Translations under genes and position numbers: made by a program
Source of the DNA: Streptomyces sp. PH10-H1
GTDB taxonomy: Bacteria > Actinomycetota > Actinomycetes > Streptomycetales > Streptomycetaceae
Direction of reading: 5' to 3'
Length of the DNA: 53,655 bases
Assembly: GCF_030063355.1 (NCBI RefSeq)
Contig: NZ_JASISZ010000038.1
Span: 24,868 to 78,522, forward strand
The notes under the pieces: generated by a model
Databases searched by the model: none
Seen by the model: only the letters and a program-made list of their open reading frames with translations
Told to the model about the DNA's origin: nothing
Shown here: positions 7,110-14,737 of the stretch, piece after piece
How the letters are laid out: each line of letters opens with the position of its first letter
Numbering within the stretch: position 1 is the stretch's first letter

Positions 7110-8540
7110 TCACGCGGCGGCGGAGACCCGGCGTACAGACCTTGTGCCGCGCAGTTCGCCGATGGCTCGGCACGCGGACCCGCGATCGAGGGTGATGCCG
7201 GCCTGTGCCATCTCCGCCAACAGGTTCTCGGTGATGGCGTTGGTCGTCCGCTGATCCCCGGCCCGCACACGCACCGCGTACAGGGCTTCCAGGGCGGCCC
7301 GCTTGGTCGCGTAGCCCCTGAGGTCCAGGCCATGTGCCGTGTCCTCCGGAGCGAATGTGTGCCGCTCCTGGCCGGGCTGATCCGGCACACGCGCGGTCAC
7401 CCGCGCACTCGGCACACCGTGTGCCGCCGCCGCCTTCCCGGACGCCTGCTCCGGGATGTCCTCGTATGCCTCGGCGTCGTCGACACACTCGGCCGCGCTG
7501 GCGTCGATTGTGCCGACGGCTACGGCGGCCGTGGTGTGTGCCGGTGTGCCGGGGGCGCCGGACGGTGCAGTGTGCGCGCCCGGACGGTGTGCCAGTACCG
7601 CCCGTTCGGTCTCGTCGGCCAGTGCCTCGATGTGCCGGATCTGCTCGCCCATGGCGTCCAGGCCGGCCGTCTGTGCCGCGTCGTCGGCCGTGTCCCACGG
7701 TGAGGAAAGGGTGAGCTCCCGCAGGCTGCGGGTGGATCGGCGCAGGGCCAGCCGCGCCGTGAACTCGCGGTGCCGGTCGGGGTCGTCGGCGATGCCGGCC
7801 CCGTCCATGGCGTTCGCCAGTCTCGCGCTGAGCCGCCGGGCGCCCCGCTTCTCCAGGTCGGCATCCGTGATGCGGTCGTACCGGTCCGCCAGGACCACCG
7901 CCCGGGACAGGGCCCGGTCCCTGGTGATCTCCTGGGCGGTCCGGTTGCGCTGCGACAGGCCCAGCAGCGACATCAGCCGCTCGCGCAGATCACGCGCGAT
8001 CTGTGCCATCGGGGACTGGGACTCATCACCCGACCGGTGCCGCAGTTCGAGACCGAGTGCGGCGTGTGCCGACAGGGCGGCACCGAAGGAGCCGACGATG
8101 ATGCGGACGATCGTGCCGGTTCCCAGTCCCCCGCCCTCGTGCCAGGCCGGGACCGCCGACAGGCCCGCGAAGATCCAAACCGCGCTGCCGTACCAACCGG
8201 GTGATCCGGCCTTGCTCGCCAGACGCTCGCGGGCACCGAGTACGCACATCGCAATCAGGGACTCGAACGCCGCGCAGGACAGCAGCCGCTCGGCCGTCCC
8301 CTGCATATCGAGCCCGTCCAAGGTGAACCGATAGCTGGTGTTGAGGCTGACGGAGGTGCAGACCAGGAACGCGACTGCGGCCGCGATCGTACCGGCGGAG
8401 AACTTGCGCTGCTCCGTCTTGTCCCGGCCCCTGAGGCTGAGGACGGCCAGAAGGGGAAGGACGACGGCGACCGCAGCCCCGGCAAGGCTGAGGACGGGGT
8501 ACTGCTGTACCCACGCGGCGGCGCTGGTCAGTGCACTCAT
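7110..8540 (-). CDS. Membrane protein with DUF2637/Spd-like N-terminal domain
   Basis: A 476-residue protein. Residues 1-165 contain about four membrane segments, including PVLSLAGAAVAVVLPLLAVL, AGTIAAAVAFLVCTSVSL, AVWIFAGLSAVPAW and IVGSFGAALSAHAALGL. The rest is cytoplasmic and helical, with a possible helix-turn-helix near the C-terminus. The N-terminal arrangement resembles the DUF2637 proteins and plasmid spread proteins of Streptomyces. It is the fourth gene of the parA-parB run and carries about a third of the TGTGCC array. A membrane-linked role in segregation or spread is plausible but unproven. Confidence 0.72.
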   Translation of the reverse strand: MSALTSAAAWVQQYPVLSLAGAAVAVVLPLLAVLSLRGRDKTEQRKFSAGTIAAAVAFLVCTSVSLNTSYRFTLDGLDMQGTAERLLSCAAFESLIAMCVLGARERLASKAGSPGWYGSAVWIFAGLSAVPAWHEGGGLGTGTIVRIIVGSFGAALSAHAALGLELRHRSGDESQSPMAQIARDLRERLMSLLGLSQRNRTAQEITRDRALSRAVVLADRYDRITDADLEKRGARRLSARLANAMDGAGIADDPDRHREFTARLALRRSTRSLRELTLSSPWDTADDAAQTAGLDAMGEQIRHIEALADETERAVLAHRPGAHTAPSGAPGTPAHTTAAVAVGTIDASAAECVDDAEAYEDIPEQASGKAAAAHGVPSARVTARVPDQPGQERHTFAPEDTAHGLDLRGYATKRAALEALYAVRVRAGDQRTTNAITENLLAEMAQAGITLDRGSACRAIGELRGTRSVRRVSAAA

Positions 8541-8617
8541 CGGGCGCCCCCGACGGACTTCCGGTCATTCTGGGCGGCTGTGGCTCGGGCGGCATTTCGG
8601 GCCGTACCGTAGTGCAT
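8537..8617 (-). CDS. 26-residue peptide gene coupled to the membrane protein
   Basis: A short frame, MHYGTARNAARATAAQNDRK plus SVGGAR. It has a strong GGAGGGA site eight bases before its ATG, and its stop overlaps the next start (ATGA). The site and coupling are better than those of many real genes. It may be a leader peptide that sets translation of the membrane protein. The peptide is basic and of unknown function. Confidence 0.5.
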   Translation of the reverse strand: MHYGTARNAARATAAQNDRKSVGGAR

Positions 8618-8686
8618 GGGGAGTGTCCCTCCTCGTAGTGAGTGGCGGCCCCGGGTTTGCTGTGGAGGCGTCCGGGGTCGCTCACT

Positions 8687-8714
8687 TTGAACTTCAAGAC
8701 TTCAAGAGTCTTGA
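8687..8714. promoter_or_regulatory. TCAAGA/TCTTGA repeats at the 3' end of parB
   Basis: Two dyads, TTGAA-C-TTCAA (8687-8697) and TCAAGA-G-TCTTGA (8702-8714), overlap and follow the parB stop. They share their core with the palindromes upstream of parA, so the same protein probably binds at both ends of the parAB unit. Confidence 0.6.
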
Positions 8715-9214
8715 TCTCCGGGGATCTGAGAGTTCCGGATCCCAAGTTCCTTGAAGTACCGGGCTCGTACTTCTGTCTCGTGGTTGCCAGTGAGTGATCC
8801 CTCCGTGGCCACGAGCGCGTCAATCGCAATCCGGATGAGCGTGTTCGAGGTGATCCGCGGGCCGCCGATCCGAGTTCTGGCGTCCATCAGCTCCCGCGCG
8901 ATGCGGTCAAGAGCGCCCCACTGATCCGGCCGGATCTTCGCGTACTTGGGCCGTACGGTGTCCGCCAATTTCACGCGGCCGCGAGCTGGCTCGTCGGCTG
9001 CCGCCCTCTCGGCCGCTGCTTGGTCCGCGGCCGCCTTCTCCGCTGCCGCCCTCTCGGCCGCTGCTTGGTCCGCGGCCGCCTTCTCCGCTGCCGCCCTCTC
9101 GGCCGCTTCCCTAAGCTGGCGGTCTTTCCGCGCGTCGGGATCGGGTGGAGCAATATCCTTGCCGGCGGCCGCCACCAAATCCGCGAACTGCTTCGGCCTG
9201 TTGATCTCGCTCAT
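8702..9214 (-). CDS. ParB-like partition protein with RHH fold
   Basis: A 170-residue protein. Residues 35-75 are an Ala/Glu/Lys coiled segment made of 15-residue repeats (AAAEKAAADQAAAER). Residues about 85-145 fit a ribbon-helix-helix: a strand around KYAKIRP, helix 1 QWGALDRIARELMDARTR and helix 2 ITSNTLIRIAIDALVATE. It overlaps the parA stop (ATGA). In Streptomyces plasmids small RHH proteins serve as the centromere-binding partner of ParA. The likely targets are the TCTTGA/TCAAGA dyads flanking the pair. It does not belong to the Spo0J-type ParB family. Confidence 0.75.
   Translation of the reverse strand: MSEINRPKQFADLVAAAGKDIAPPDPDARKDRQLREAAERAAAEKAAADQAAAERAAAEKAAADQAAAERAAADEPARGRVKLADTVRPKYAKIRPDQWGALDRIARELMDARTRIGGPRITSNTLIRIAIDALVATEGSLTGNHETEVRARYFKELGIRNSQIPGDQDS
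9001..9107. repeat. 45-bp tandem repeat within parB
   Basis: A 45-bp unit occurs at 9001-9045 and 9046-9090, with a third partial copy to about 9107. It encodes 15-residue Ala/Glu/Lys/Asp repeats. The copy number may vary between relatives. Confidence 0.8.
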
Positions 9215-9918
9215 GCCGGTGCACCGAGCCGAATGACCTTGTACGGCTCGCCAAGCGCGGCAAGCAGTTCATCGCCCATGGCGTAAGCGTCCGCTGCGGC
9301 CTTGTAGGCGTTGAGCTCCTGGCTCAGGAAGACCGGCTGGCCGTCGAGCATCTCGTGAGCCCCGTATTTGCGGAGCCACGTGTCAAATACCGGCAACCCA
9401 AGGTCACGCAGACTGGTCTTGGTCTGCCTCGCCCGACCGAGCGAGGTGTACTCCACTTTGCTCAACAAGATCCGGTAGTTGGCCCCCATCGGCGACAGGT
9501 GGTCGCGGATGCTCCCCATCACGGCCTTGCTTACCGATCGCTCCGGCATAAGAGGAACGATCGTCAGGTCTCCGTCCGCCGCCGCTCGGATCTTCTCCAG
9601 GTCACGGTGAGGACCGTTGTCGGTCACGACGTATCGGAACTGCGTCATCTGTCGCACGCTGTGAAGTTCGGCTGGATCATCGCTCTCGGTCAGCTCGAAC
9701 GGGATGGGGACCGCGAGGTTCTGGGCCATCTCGGTCACTCCCCCGTCCGTCTGCTTGCTGTCGGCATTGATCAGCAAGGTCGGGCCCAGCTGCCCGAGCA
9801 TGTACGCGGACAGGAAGGCGACCGTGGACTTTGTGATTCCGCCCTTGCCTCCCCACACAGAGACAACCAACGGTCCGTCATCTCGGGGCGGCGCAATCCA
9901 AGACTCTTGATGTTCCAT
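9211..9918 (-). CDS. parA: ParA-type partition ATPase
   Basis: A 235-residue P-loop ATPase of the MinD/ParA superfamily. It has a deviant Walker A, WGGKGGITKST (residues about 22-32), which keeps the signature Lys before the loop, then LLINADSK and a Walker B-like FRYVVTDNGP. The ATG at 9918 is favoured because AGGAAGG lies eight bases upstream. A GTG two codons earlier is possible. It is the first gene of the partition operon and drives plasmid movement together with the RHH protein. The short length, without an N-terminal DNA-binding domain, fits the type Ib class. Confidence 0.88.
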   Translation of the reverse strand: MEHQESWIAPPRDDGPLVVSVWGGKGGITKSTVAFLSAYMLGQLGPTLLINADSKQTDGGVTEMAQNLAVPIPFELTESDDPAELHSVRQMTQFRYVVTDNGPHRDLEKIRAAADGDLTIVPLMPERSVSKAVMGSIRDHLSPMGANYRILLSKVEYTSLGRARQTKTSLRDLGLPVFDTWLRKYGAHEMLDGQPVFLSQELNAYKAAADAYAMGDELLAALGEPYKVIRLGAPA

Positions 9919-10234
9919 ACTCACGGCCTTCCTGAACTTCCCAACTCTTGATGTTCAAGAGTTACAGCCTTGTGGCGCCACAAGCCGCCGCTGAGCCCAC
10001 GGTACCGAGTACACAAGAGGCTTGAACATCCGAACAACGCGACACGCAAAGAACCATACTCCCTAAGTCTTGAAGTTCAAGACTTAGGGAGTATGGTTCA
10101 GCCTAAGTTCAAGAGTCTTGAACTTAGCTTTGGACGCAAGAGAGGGACCGGGCTTCCGACGGCCCGGCCCCTCAAGTTCGGCCCTGATCGGCGTTGACGC
10201 GCCGGGGGCCTTGATCCTGTTTGGAGGATCTGGA
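9919..10234. promoter_or_regulatory. Partition control region/candidate centromere with three perfect palindromes
   Basis: This comparatively AT-rich gap holds three perfect inverted repeats. They are 9943-9963 (9-bp arms, 3-bp centre), 10051-10099 (23-bp arms, 3-bp centre) and 10103-10127 (12-bp arms, 1-bp centre). All contain TCTTGA/TCAAGA, and partial copies occur at 9901-9910 and 10021. The region contains the parA promoter. It is the best candidate for the RHH protein operator and the plasmid centromere. Confidence 0.75.
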
Positions 10235-10456
10235 ATGAGCGTAGGGGAGTGCTGGACCGAGCGGGACGCGCTGCAGGCCGATGCGGCGGCGGCTAACCGC
10301 GTGCGTGTGATGCGGCTTGAGCCGGGGGTGGTGGCGGGCCTGGCGGCGCTGTACGGGGACACAGGAGATCCGGTGCGGGATCTGTCAGCTCTCGGCGATG
10401 ACGTGTTCGTCGACCGGTACGCGGCCGGAACGGTGCTGGGGGCCGGCGCCGCGTAA
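10235..10456 (+). CDS. Small hypothetical protein
   Basis: A 73-residue protein, MSVGECWTERDALQADAAAAN onwards, with TTGGAGGATC before its ATG. It is acidic and helical, with no recognised family. It is divergent from parA and is followed by a strong terminator, so it forms its own unit. It probably shares the palindrome region for control. Confidence 0.6.
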   Translation: MSVGECWTERDALQADAAAANRVRVMRLEPGVVAGLAALYGDTGDPVRDLSALGDDVFVDRYAAGTVLGAGAA

Positions 10457-10470
10457 GCACCGCGTGAATG

Positions 10471-10506
10471 CCAGCGGGGCCCGGGAGTTCTCCCGGGCCC
10501 CGCTGG
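10471..10506. terminator. Bidirectional terminator
   Basis: A 16-bp perfect stem (10471-10486 with 10491-10506) and a GTTC loop lie between the convergent genes ending at 10456 and 10516. Confidence 0.88.
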
Positions 10507-10515
10507 TGTTCTGGC

Positions 10516-11517
10516 CTATCGCTGCTGAGGGACTGCGGTGCTGTCGCGGGTGGCAGCATCCAGTTCCTTGAGGTGCCGTTGTGCGTGCAGGTAGGCCGTG
10601 TTCTTCTCGCCGGGGATGATCTGGCGCATGCGCAGAACAGCGGCGCCAACCGCTGCGGCTTCGTCCGGGTTCTGGATCGTGAGCCAGAGTGCGTGTGCAC
10701 GCTTGGCCGCCTCATGTGCGGCAGCGTTGTCCTTCTTGTACGACCAGCGTTCGGCTACCTCGGCGTACATCACGACGGCGGCCGCGAGCTGTCCGCTCTC
10801 GGCGGCGACGTGAGCACGGGTTTCGCGGGCGCCGAGAGCGGCGGGGTGGCTGGGTCCATGCACGCGGGTCGCGGATTCGTCGAGCTCTGCAGCTAGGGCA
10901 AGGGCTCGGGCGAACGCTCCGGCCTCGACGGCTGCCCGGATCCGTAGGTATGTCGCAGGAGCGGGTACGCGCGGGTCCGGGATCGAGCGGACGGCAGGGG
11001 CGCTGAGCTGGGGGGCTGCTGGCGTCGTGTCAGGTGTGGCGGTCCGGGGCGGGGCGGGTTCCGGGGCGACCGGCTTCGGGGCTGGCTCCGGCGGCGTGCT
11101 GAGGGATGGGGCGTATCCGGGGACCAGCTGCGGTACGGGGGTGGGCTCCGGGGGAGTGACGGCGATGGGTGCGGGCGGCGGGGTGCCCGGCGTGGCTGTG
11201 CGCGGTCGCTCCACCCGTCCCCTCTTCCCGCGCTTGGTGGTTTTCGTGCGACGGCCGTCCCCGGCCTCGCTCACCTCACCGGTGGGGCTGATGATCAGTG
11301 GCCAGACGGTGCCGTCCGCGTCGGTGGCCTGTGCGCGGACGGGGCGGGGGAGTTCAGCGCCAGTGATGGCGGCCGCCACCGCGGCGACGGCCTCGGCCCG
11401 GCCCGGGTAGGGGCCGGGGCCGGTGAGCGGCCCGGAGAGGGTCACGGTGCCATCGTCGGCGGCGGTGAGCTGGTAGCAGGGCCAGGCGGGGACCTGGTCA
11501 GCGGTGGGTTTCGGCAC
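10516..11517 (-). CDS. TPR-like hypothetical protein of the transfer region
   Basis: A 333-residue protein in three parts. The N-terminal domain (about 1-80) contains YQLTAADDGTVTLSGPL and DGTVWPLIISPTGEV. A basic and then Pro/Ala-rich linker covers about 85-185. The C-terminal helical domain resembles TPR/SEL1-type repeats (ALALAAELDESATRVHGPSH, AAVVMYAEVAERW). There is no signal peptide, so it is probably cytoplasmic. It ends the minus-strand run containing the secretion-associated hydrolase and lipoprotein, which suggests a conjugation role. Confidence 0.65.
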   Translation of the reverse strand: MPKPTADQVPAWPCYQLTAADDGTVTLSGPLTGPGPYPGRAEAVAAVAAAITGAELPRPVRAQATDADGTVWPLIISPTGEVSEAGDGRRTKTTKRGKRGRVERPRTATPGTPPPAPIAVTPPEPTPVPQLVPGYAPSLSTPPEPAPKPVAPEPAPPRTATPDTTPAAPQLSAPAVRSIPDPRVPAPATYLRIRAAVEAGAFARALALAAELDESATRVHGPSHPAALGARETRAHVAAESGQLAAAVVMYAEVAERWSYKKDNAAAHEAAKRAHALWLTIQNPDEAAAVGAAVLRMRQIIPGEKNTAYLHAQRHLKELDAATRDSTAVPQQR

Positions 11518-11530
11518 GGCGGGGCTCCTC

Positions 11531-12193
11531 TCACTGGATGGTGACGGCGGATACGTGCCAGGGCTGGCCGTCCGCGGTGCGGATCAGCTCCACATAGGCG
11601 ACGTCGGTAGTGGGTTTGCCGGTCCACGCGTCGCGGCCGTGTGGCGTGGTGGTGATCGTCCACTGGCGCCAGGCGTGCGCGCTGGTGTCGACGGGGCGGG
11701 CGGCGTCTTCGGTACGGGCGAGCGAGACGGTGGTGTAGGCGCGGTGCTTGGCCCACTCGTGCCACTGGGCGCCGGGGTCGGTCTGGGGTTTGTGCGCCTT
11801 CAACAGGCCGGCGTACTCGGGCGTCAGCCACCCGGCGACGGCCGCGCGCACGCTCGCGTCGTGGGTGGAGACGTCCAACGCGGTGTCATAGGTCCACATC
11901 ACGGTCAGCGCGCCCTTGCTCACGTCGGTGGCGTCGCGCTGGTCGACACTGGCCGGGACGGGGATCCCGCCGTGCGGGGTGCCGGTGGTGGCGGACGGCA
12001 GCGGCTGGACGGTGGGAGACCCGGTGGGGTCCGGGTAGGGCCCGGTCCCGGCCGGTGCGGTGGTGATGGCGGCGTGGGTCGGGGCAGGGCTCGGCCGGTC
12101 GTCGGTACTGTCGTGCGAGCAGCCGCCGGCCAGAATGGCGGTCGCCACGGCGGCCGTGACCGCGAGTGTCCTTGGGGTGCGGGGCCTGGTCAT
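11531..12193 (-). CDS. Lipoprotein of the conjugation locus, possible VirB8/TcpC-like fold
   Basis: A 220-residue protein with an N-terminal membrane segment and the lipobox LAGGC near residue 25. A Ser/Thr/Pro-rich linker (HDSTDDRPSPAPTHAAITTA) follows. The C-terminal globular domain includes AAVAGWLTPEYAGLL and ends YVELIRTADGQPWHVSAVTI, a strand pattern compatible with an NTF2/VirB8-like domain. It overlaps the hydrolase gene by four bases. It would sit outside the membrane and could form part of the mating channel. Confidence 0.68.
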   Translation of the reverse strand: MTRPRTPRTLAVTAAVATAILAGGCSHDSTDDRPSPAPTHAAITTAPAGTGPYPDPTGSPTVQPLPSATTGTPHGGIPVPASVDQRDATDVSKGALTVMWTYDTALDVSTHDASVRAAVAGWLTPEYAGLLKAHKPQTDPGAQWHEWAKHRAYTTVSLARTEDAARPVDTSAHAWRQWTITTTPHGRDAWTGKPTTDVAYVELIRTADGQPWHVSAVTIQ

Positions 12194-13236
12194 CCGAACC
12201 GCCTGACGGTCTGGGGGACGCCCGTGTAGTACGGGTCGTCCAGAGAGGAAATCTTGACGACGTCGCCCGTCTTCGGGGCGTGCAGGAACTTGCGGTCGCC
12301 GATGTAGATACCGATGTGGTCGTAGTCGGTGCCACCGTGCAGCGCGAACGCGATCACGTCGCCCGGCCGCAGGTCACCGGTCTTGACTGCCGTTCCAACG
12401 GCCGCCTGCGCCTGCGAGGTACGGGGCAGCATGGTCTTGCCGCCCGACGCGTGGAAGACGGCGTATTGCACGAGGGAGCTGCAGTCGAAGCCGACGGTTC
12501 CGGATCCCTGGGCGAATCCGCGGCTGGGCCCGTCCACGGTGCCGCCGCCCCACGAGTACGGGGTACCGAGCCACTTCTTCCCTGCTGCCACGACTCGTTG
12601 CCCGAACGGGGTGGAGACGTCGATGGCTGTCAGGTCGGAGTACTTGGGGACCAGCGACATGATGCGCTTGACGTACTGCTGGGTCTCGGGGAACGGGGGG
12701 ATGCCGTGGGCCTGCTGGACCGCGCCGGGCCCGGCGTTGTACCCCGCGAGCATGAGTTCCGTGGGGTCGCCCGTCACGCCCTTGTACCCCGCGATCTCTT
12801 TCGCGAGCTGGCAGTCGTACCGGCCCTGCGTCATGATCGCGTCAGCCGGGGTGAACGGGTCCGCCTTGCCGTCCTTGTCGGCGTCGACGCCGTACGTCGC
12901 CCAGGTCCCGGGCATGAACTGGCTCATGCCCTGGGCGCCCACACCGCTGACCGCCCGCGGGTCCCAATTGGACTCCGCCTCGATCTGCGCGGCGATGACC
13001 GGCGCTTTCACCGCCGGGCACAACTTTCCCGCTGCGATCACCCACGGCACGTACTCGGCCTTCACGCTGTGGATGTTGAGGGCGTCGCCGATGCCGTTGC
13101 CGATGTCGGGGTTCTTGTCGTCGTCCTCCTGACTGGTAGCGCCGACGATCGCCAGGCTGAACACGAATAGGCCGGCGACTGCGGCCGCCGCCGCCACGGC
13201 GCCGACGGCGGCGACTTGGCCGGTGGTGCCGCTCAT
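12190..13236 (-). CDS. Two-domain peptidoglycan hydrolase (lytic transglycosylase plus NlpC/P60), VirB1-like
   Basis: A 348-residue protein. The N-terminal membrane segment is AAVAGLFVFSLAIVGA. The SLT-type transglycosylase domain (about 55-190) has the catalytic Glu in AQIEAESNWDPRAVSGVGAQ, then GMSQFMPGTW and LAGYNAGPGAV. The NlpC/P60 domain (about 215-345) has the catalytic Cys in GFDCSSLVQYAV and His in YDHIGIYIGD. Paired hydrolases of this kind open the cell wall for type IV secretion channels in Gram-positive bacteria. It is co-transcribed with the lipoprotein and lies beside the channel genes. Confidence 0.92.
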   Translation of the reverse strand: MSGTTGQVAAVGAVAAAAAVAGLFVFSLAIVGATSQEDDDKNPDIGNGIGDALNIHSVKAEYVPWVIAAGKLCPAVKAPVIAAQIEAESNWDPRAVSGVGAQGMSQFMPGTWATYGVDADKDGKADPFTPADAIMTQGRYDCQLAKEIAGYKGVTGDPTELMLAGYNAGPGAVQQAHGIPPFPETQQYVKRIMSLVPKYSDLTAIDVSTPFGQRVVAAGKKWLGTPYSWGGGTVDGPSRGFAQGSGTVGFDCSSLVQYAVFHASGGKTMLPRTSQAQAAVGTAVKTGDLRPGDVIAFALHGGTDYDHIGIYIGDRKFLHAPKTGDVVKISSLDDPYYTGVPQTVRRFG

Positions 13237-13243
13237 GCGGTCC

Positions 13244-13612
13244 TCAGGTCTGCGGGCTGCCTTCCCCGGCGATCAGGGCAACGAGAGCGGATCTGCTGAA
13301 CCGCCATAGGCCACCGACCTTGAACGCGTCGGCTAGCCCTCTCTTGGCGGCGAGGGTCCGCACATGGCGCGGCTTGATCCGCAGGACCCCCGCGACTTCC
13401 TCCAGCGTCAGCACATCCGGATACCCGCTCAACAGCTCGCCGACGTTGTGGAACCGCCACACCCCGCCGACCTTGAACGCGTTGGCGATCTTCCCCTTGG
13501 CGGCGAGGGTTCGTGCCTGGCGCGGTTGCAGTCGCAATATCCCGGCGACTTCCTCCAGCGTCAGCACGTCCGGATACCCACTCAGCAGCCCGCCATCGAC
13601 TCCATCGATCAT
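13244..13612 (-). CDS. Protein with two tandem HTH_17 (excisionase-like) domains
   Basis: A 122-residue protein made of two near-identical halves. Each runs LLSGYPDVLTLEEVAG, then an Arg-rich recognition region (LQPRQARTLAAKG or IKPRHVRTLAAKR), then AFKVGG[V/L]WRF. These are MerR-like excisionase helix-turn-helix units. The halves are also very similar in DNA (about 13400-13470 and 13530-13600), so the duplication looks recent. It lies divergent from the secretion operon with a 165-bp shared promoter gap, so it is a likely regulator of transfer. No integrase accompanies it, so a true excisionase role is less likely. Confidence 0.85.
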   Translation of the reverse strand: MIDGVDGGLLSGYPDVLTLEEVAGILRLQPRQARTLAAKGKIANAFKVGGVWRFHNVGELLSGYPDVLTLEEVAGVLRIKPRHVRTLAAKRGLADAFKVGGLWRFSRSALVALIAGEGSPQT

Positions 13613-13777
13613 GGCGACGCATCCTAATCATTGACAGCCCCCCGGACCTCAAGATGACCTAACTCGACCAAGGTTAGCGCTTCACGTACCGAGCTGACGG
13701 TTTTTCAACTCACATGACGCCACTCGACGTTACAGATACACTCATGACATGCTACGGAGAGGAATGGAGGGGGAGCC

Positions 13778-14398
13778 GTGACCGCCGAGACACCAGTCAA
13801 TCCCTGGGTACCGACAGACACCCGTACTACTCCGGACAGTTCGCGACTGCAAACGGTTGCGCCCGTACGTCCATCCGGCCCGGCTCAGCCGCAGGGCCCG
13901 GGAGTTCCGCCTCCGCCCACGGCCCTGAACATCGCCTACGTCCACCCCGCACCGTCCGGCGCGTGGTGGTGGCTGGGCTGCCACGGCGGCTCTGCCGTCA
14001 GCACGCTGGAGTACGCCGTACCCGGCGGCCGTGATGCCCATCGAGCCTGGCCTGTGGTCCAAGGCGGCGGCCCGGTGCCGGTCGTCCTGACCGCGCGCAC
14101 CCATGCCATCGGTCTGCAGGCAGCCCAACGGGCCATCCAGCAATGGGCCTCCGGCGCCGTGCCCGGCGTGACGCTGCTCGGCCTGGTGCTCGTCGCCGAT
14201 GCCCCGGGCCGGCTGCCCAAGGCGCTACGCGACCTGCGGCGCCTGGTCTCCGGTGGTGCACCCCGCACGTGGGACGTGCCGTGGGTGGAGGAATGGCGCT
14301 GCGGCGAGCCGCCCACCGATCACTCTCCCCGCCAACTCACCGTCCTGTCGCGCGAGCTGCAAAGCCTCGCCTCACCCTCGGGAAGCCGTCATGTCTGA
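13778..14398 (+). CDS. Hypothetical protein heading the type IV secretion operon (DUF6668-like)
   Basis: A 206-residue protein starting at GTG behind GGAGGGGGA. The N-terminus is Pro-rich. The core, with ALNIAYVHPAPSGAWWWLGC, GGSAVSTLEYAVPGGRDA and VVLTARTHAIGLQAAQRAI, has an alpha/beta pattern resembling the DUF6668 proteins I associate with actinomycete transfer clusters. It overlaps the next gene by eight bases. Its function is unknown. Its position before the pilin-like gene suggests a cytoplasmic helper of the channel. Confidence 0.7.
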   Translation: MTAETPVNPWVPTDTRTTPDSSRLQTVAPVRPSGPAQPQGPGVPPPPTALNIAYVHPAPSGAWWWLGCHGGSAVSTLEYAVPGGRDAHRAWPVVQGGGPVPVVLTARTHAIGLQAAQRAIQQWASGAVPGVTLLGLVLVADAPGRLPKALRDLRRLVSGGAPRTWDVPWVEEWRCGEPPTDHSPRQLTVLSRELQSLASPSGSRHV

Positions 14399-14690
14399 CC
14401 TGGTCTTTGCGGCCACTGACGCCGCGCACCACCTCACCACTCTTGCCATCCCCAACCCGGGACAGGGCGGCGAGCCGCCGTTCGCGCAAAAGTTGCTCAC
14501 GATCCTCGGGTGGGTTGCCTGGGGCGTCACTCTCGCCTGCGTCGCGGGCGTCCTGATCGTCGCCGGAAAGATGGCGATGGCCCACAACCGCGGCGAGGGC
14601 GGCGAGCACGCCCGCGCACTGGGCATGGTCGGGGCCGCGTGCATCATCGCCGGGTCCGCATCCGCAATCGTCGGCACCCTGTGGGTCTGA
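14391..14690 (+). CDS. VirB2-like small membrane protein
   Basis: A 99-residue protein with two membrane segments (ILGWVAWGVTLACVAGVLIV and GMVGAACIIAGSASAIVGTL) joined by a short charged loop, AHNRGEGGEH. Length, topology and position before the VirB8- and VirB6-like genes fit a VirB2/TrbC-type pilin or channel subunit. Confidence 0.75.
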   Translation: MSDLVFAATDAAHHLTTLAIPNPGQGGEPPFAQKLLTILGWVAWGVTLACVAGVLIVAGKMAMAHNRGEGGEHARALGMVGAACIIAGSASAIVGTLWV

Positions 14691-14737
14691 GCTGATCGGC
14701 CCGTCACCGACCGCCACCGTCCGCACTGGGGGACAGC

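Larger units (their letters stand above)
6084..8070. repeat. Dense array of the motif (G)TGTGCC / GGCACA(C)
   Basis: By eye I count 38 copies of the hexamer TGTGCC or its complement GGCACA between 6084 and 8070, of which 21 extend to GTGTGCC/GGCACAC. They lie in two genes and in the gap between them, on both strands. They fall in all three codon phases, encoding Ala-His/Gln, Arg-His, Gly-Thr, Val-Pro or Cys-Ala. Two sets form perfect palindromes, at 7045-7061 and 7411-7425. Outside this interval I noticed only scattered copies. This looks like a DNA-level signal, such as a centromere or protein-loading array. Confidence 0.8.

Noticed and set aside
9001..9107. Tandem 45-bp repeats as a possible centromere or iteron set
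   Set aside because: They keep the reading frame and encode regular coiled-coil repeats, so protein structure explains them. The palindromes upstream of parA are better candidates.
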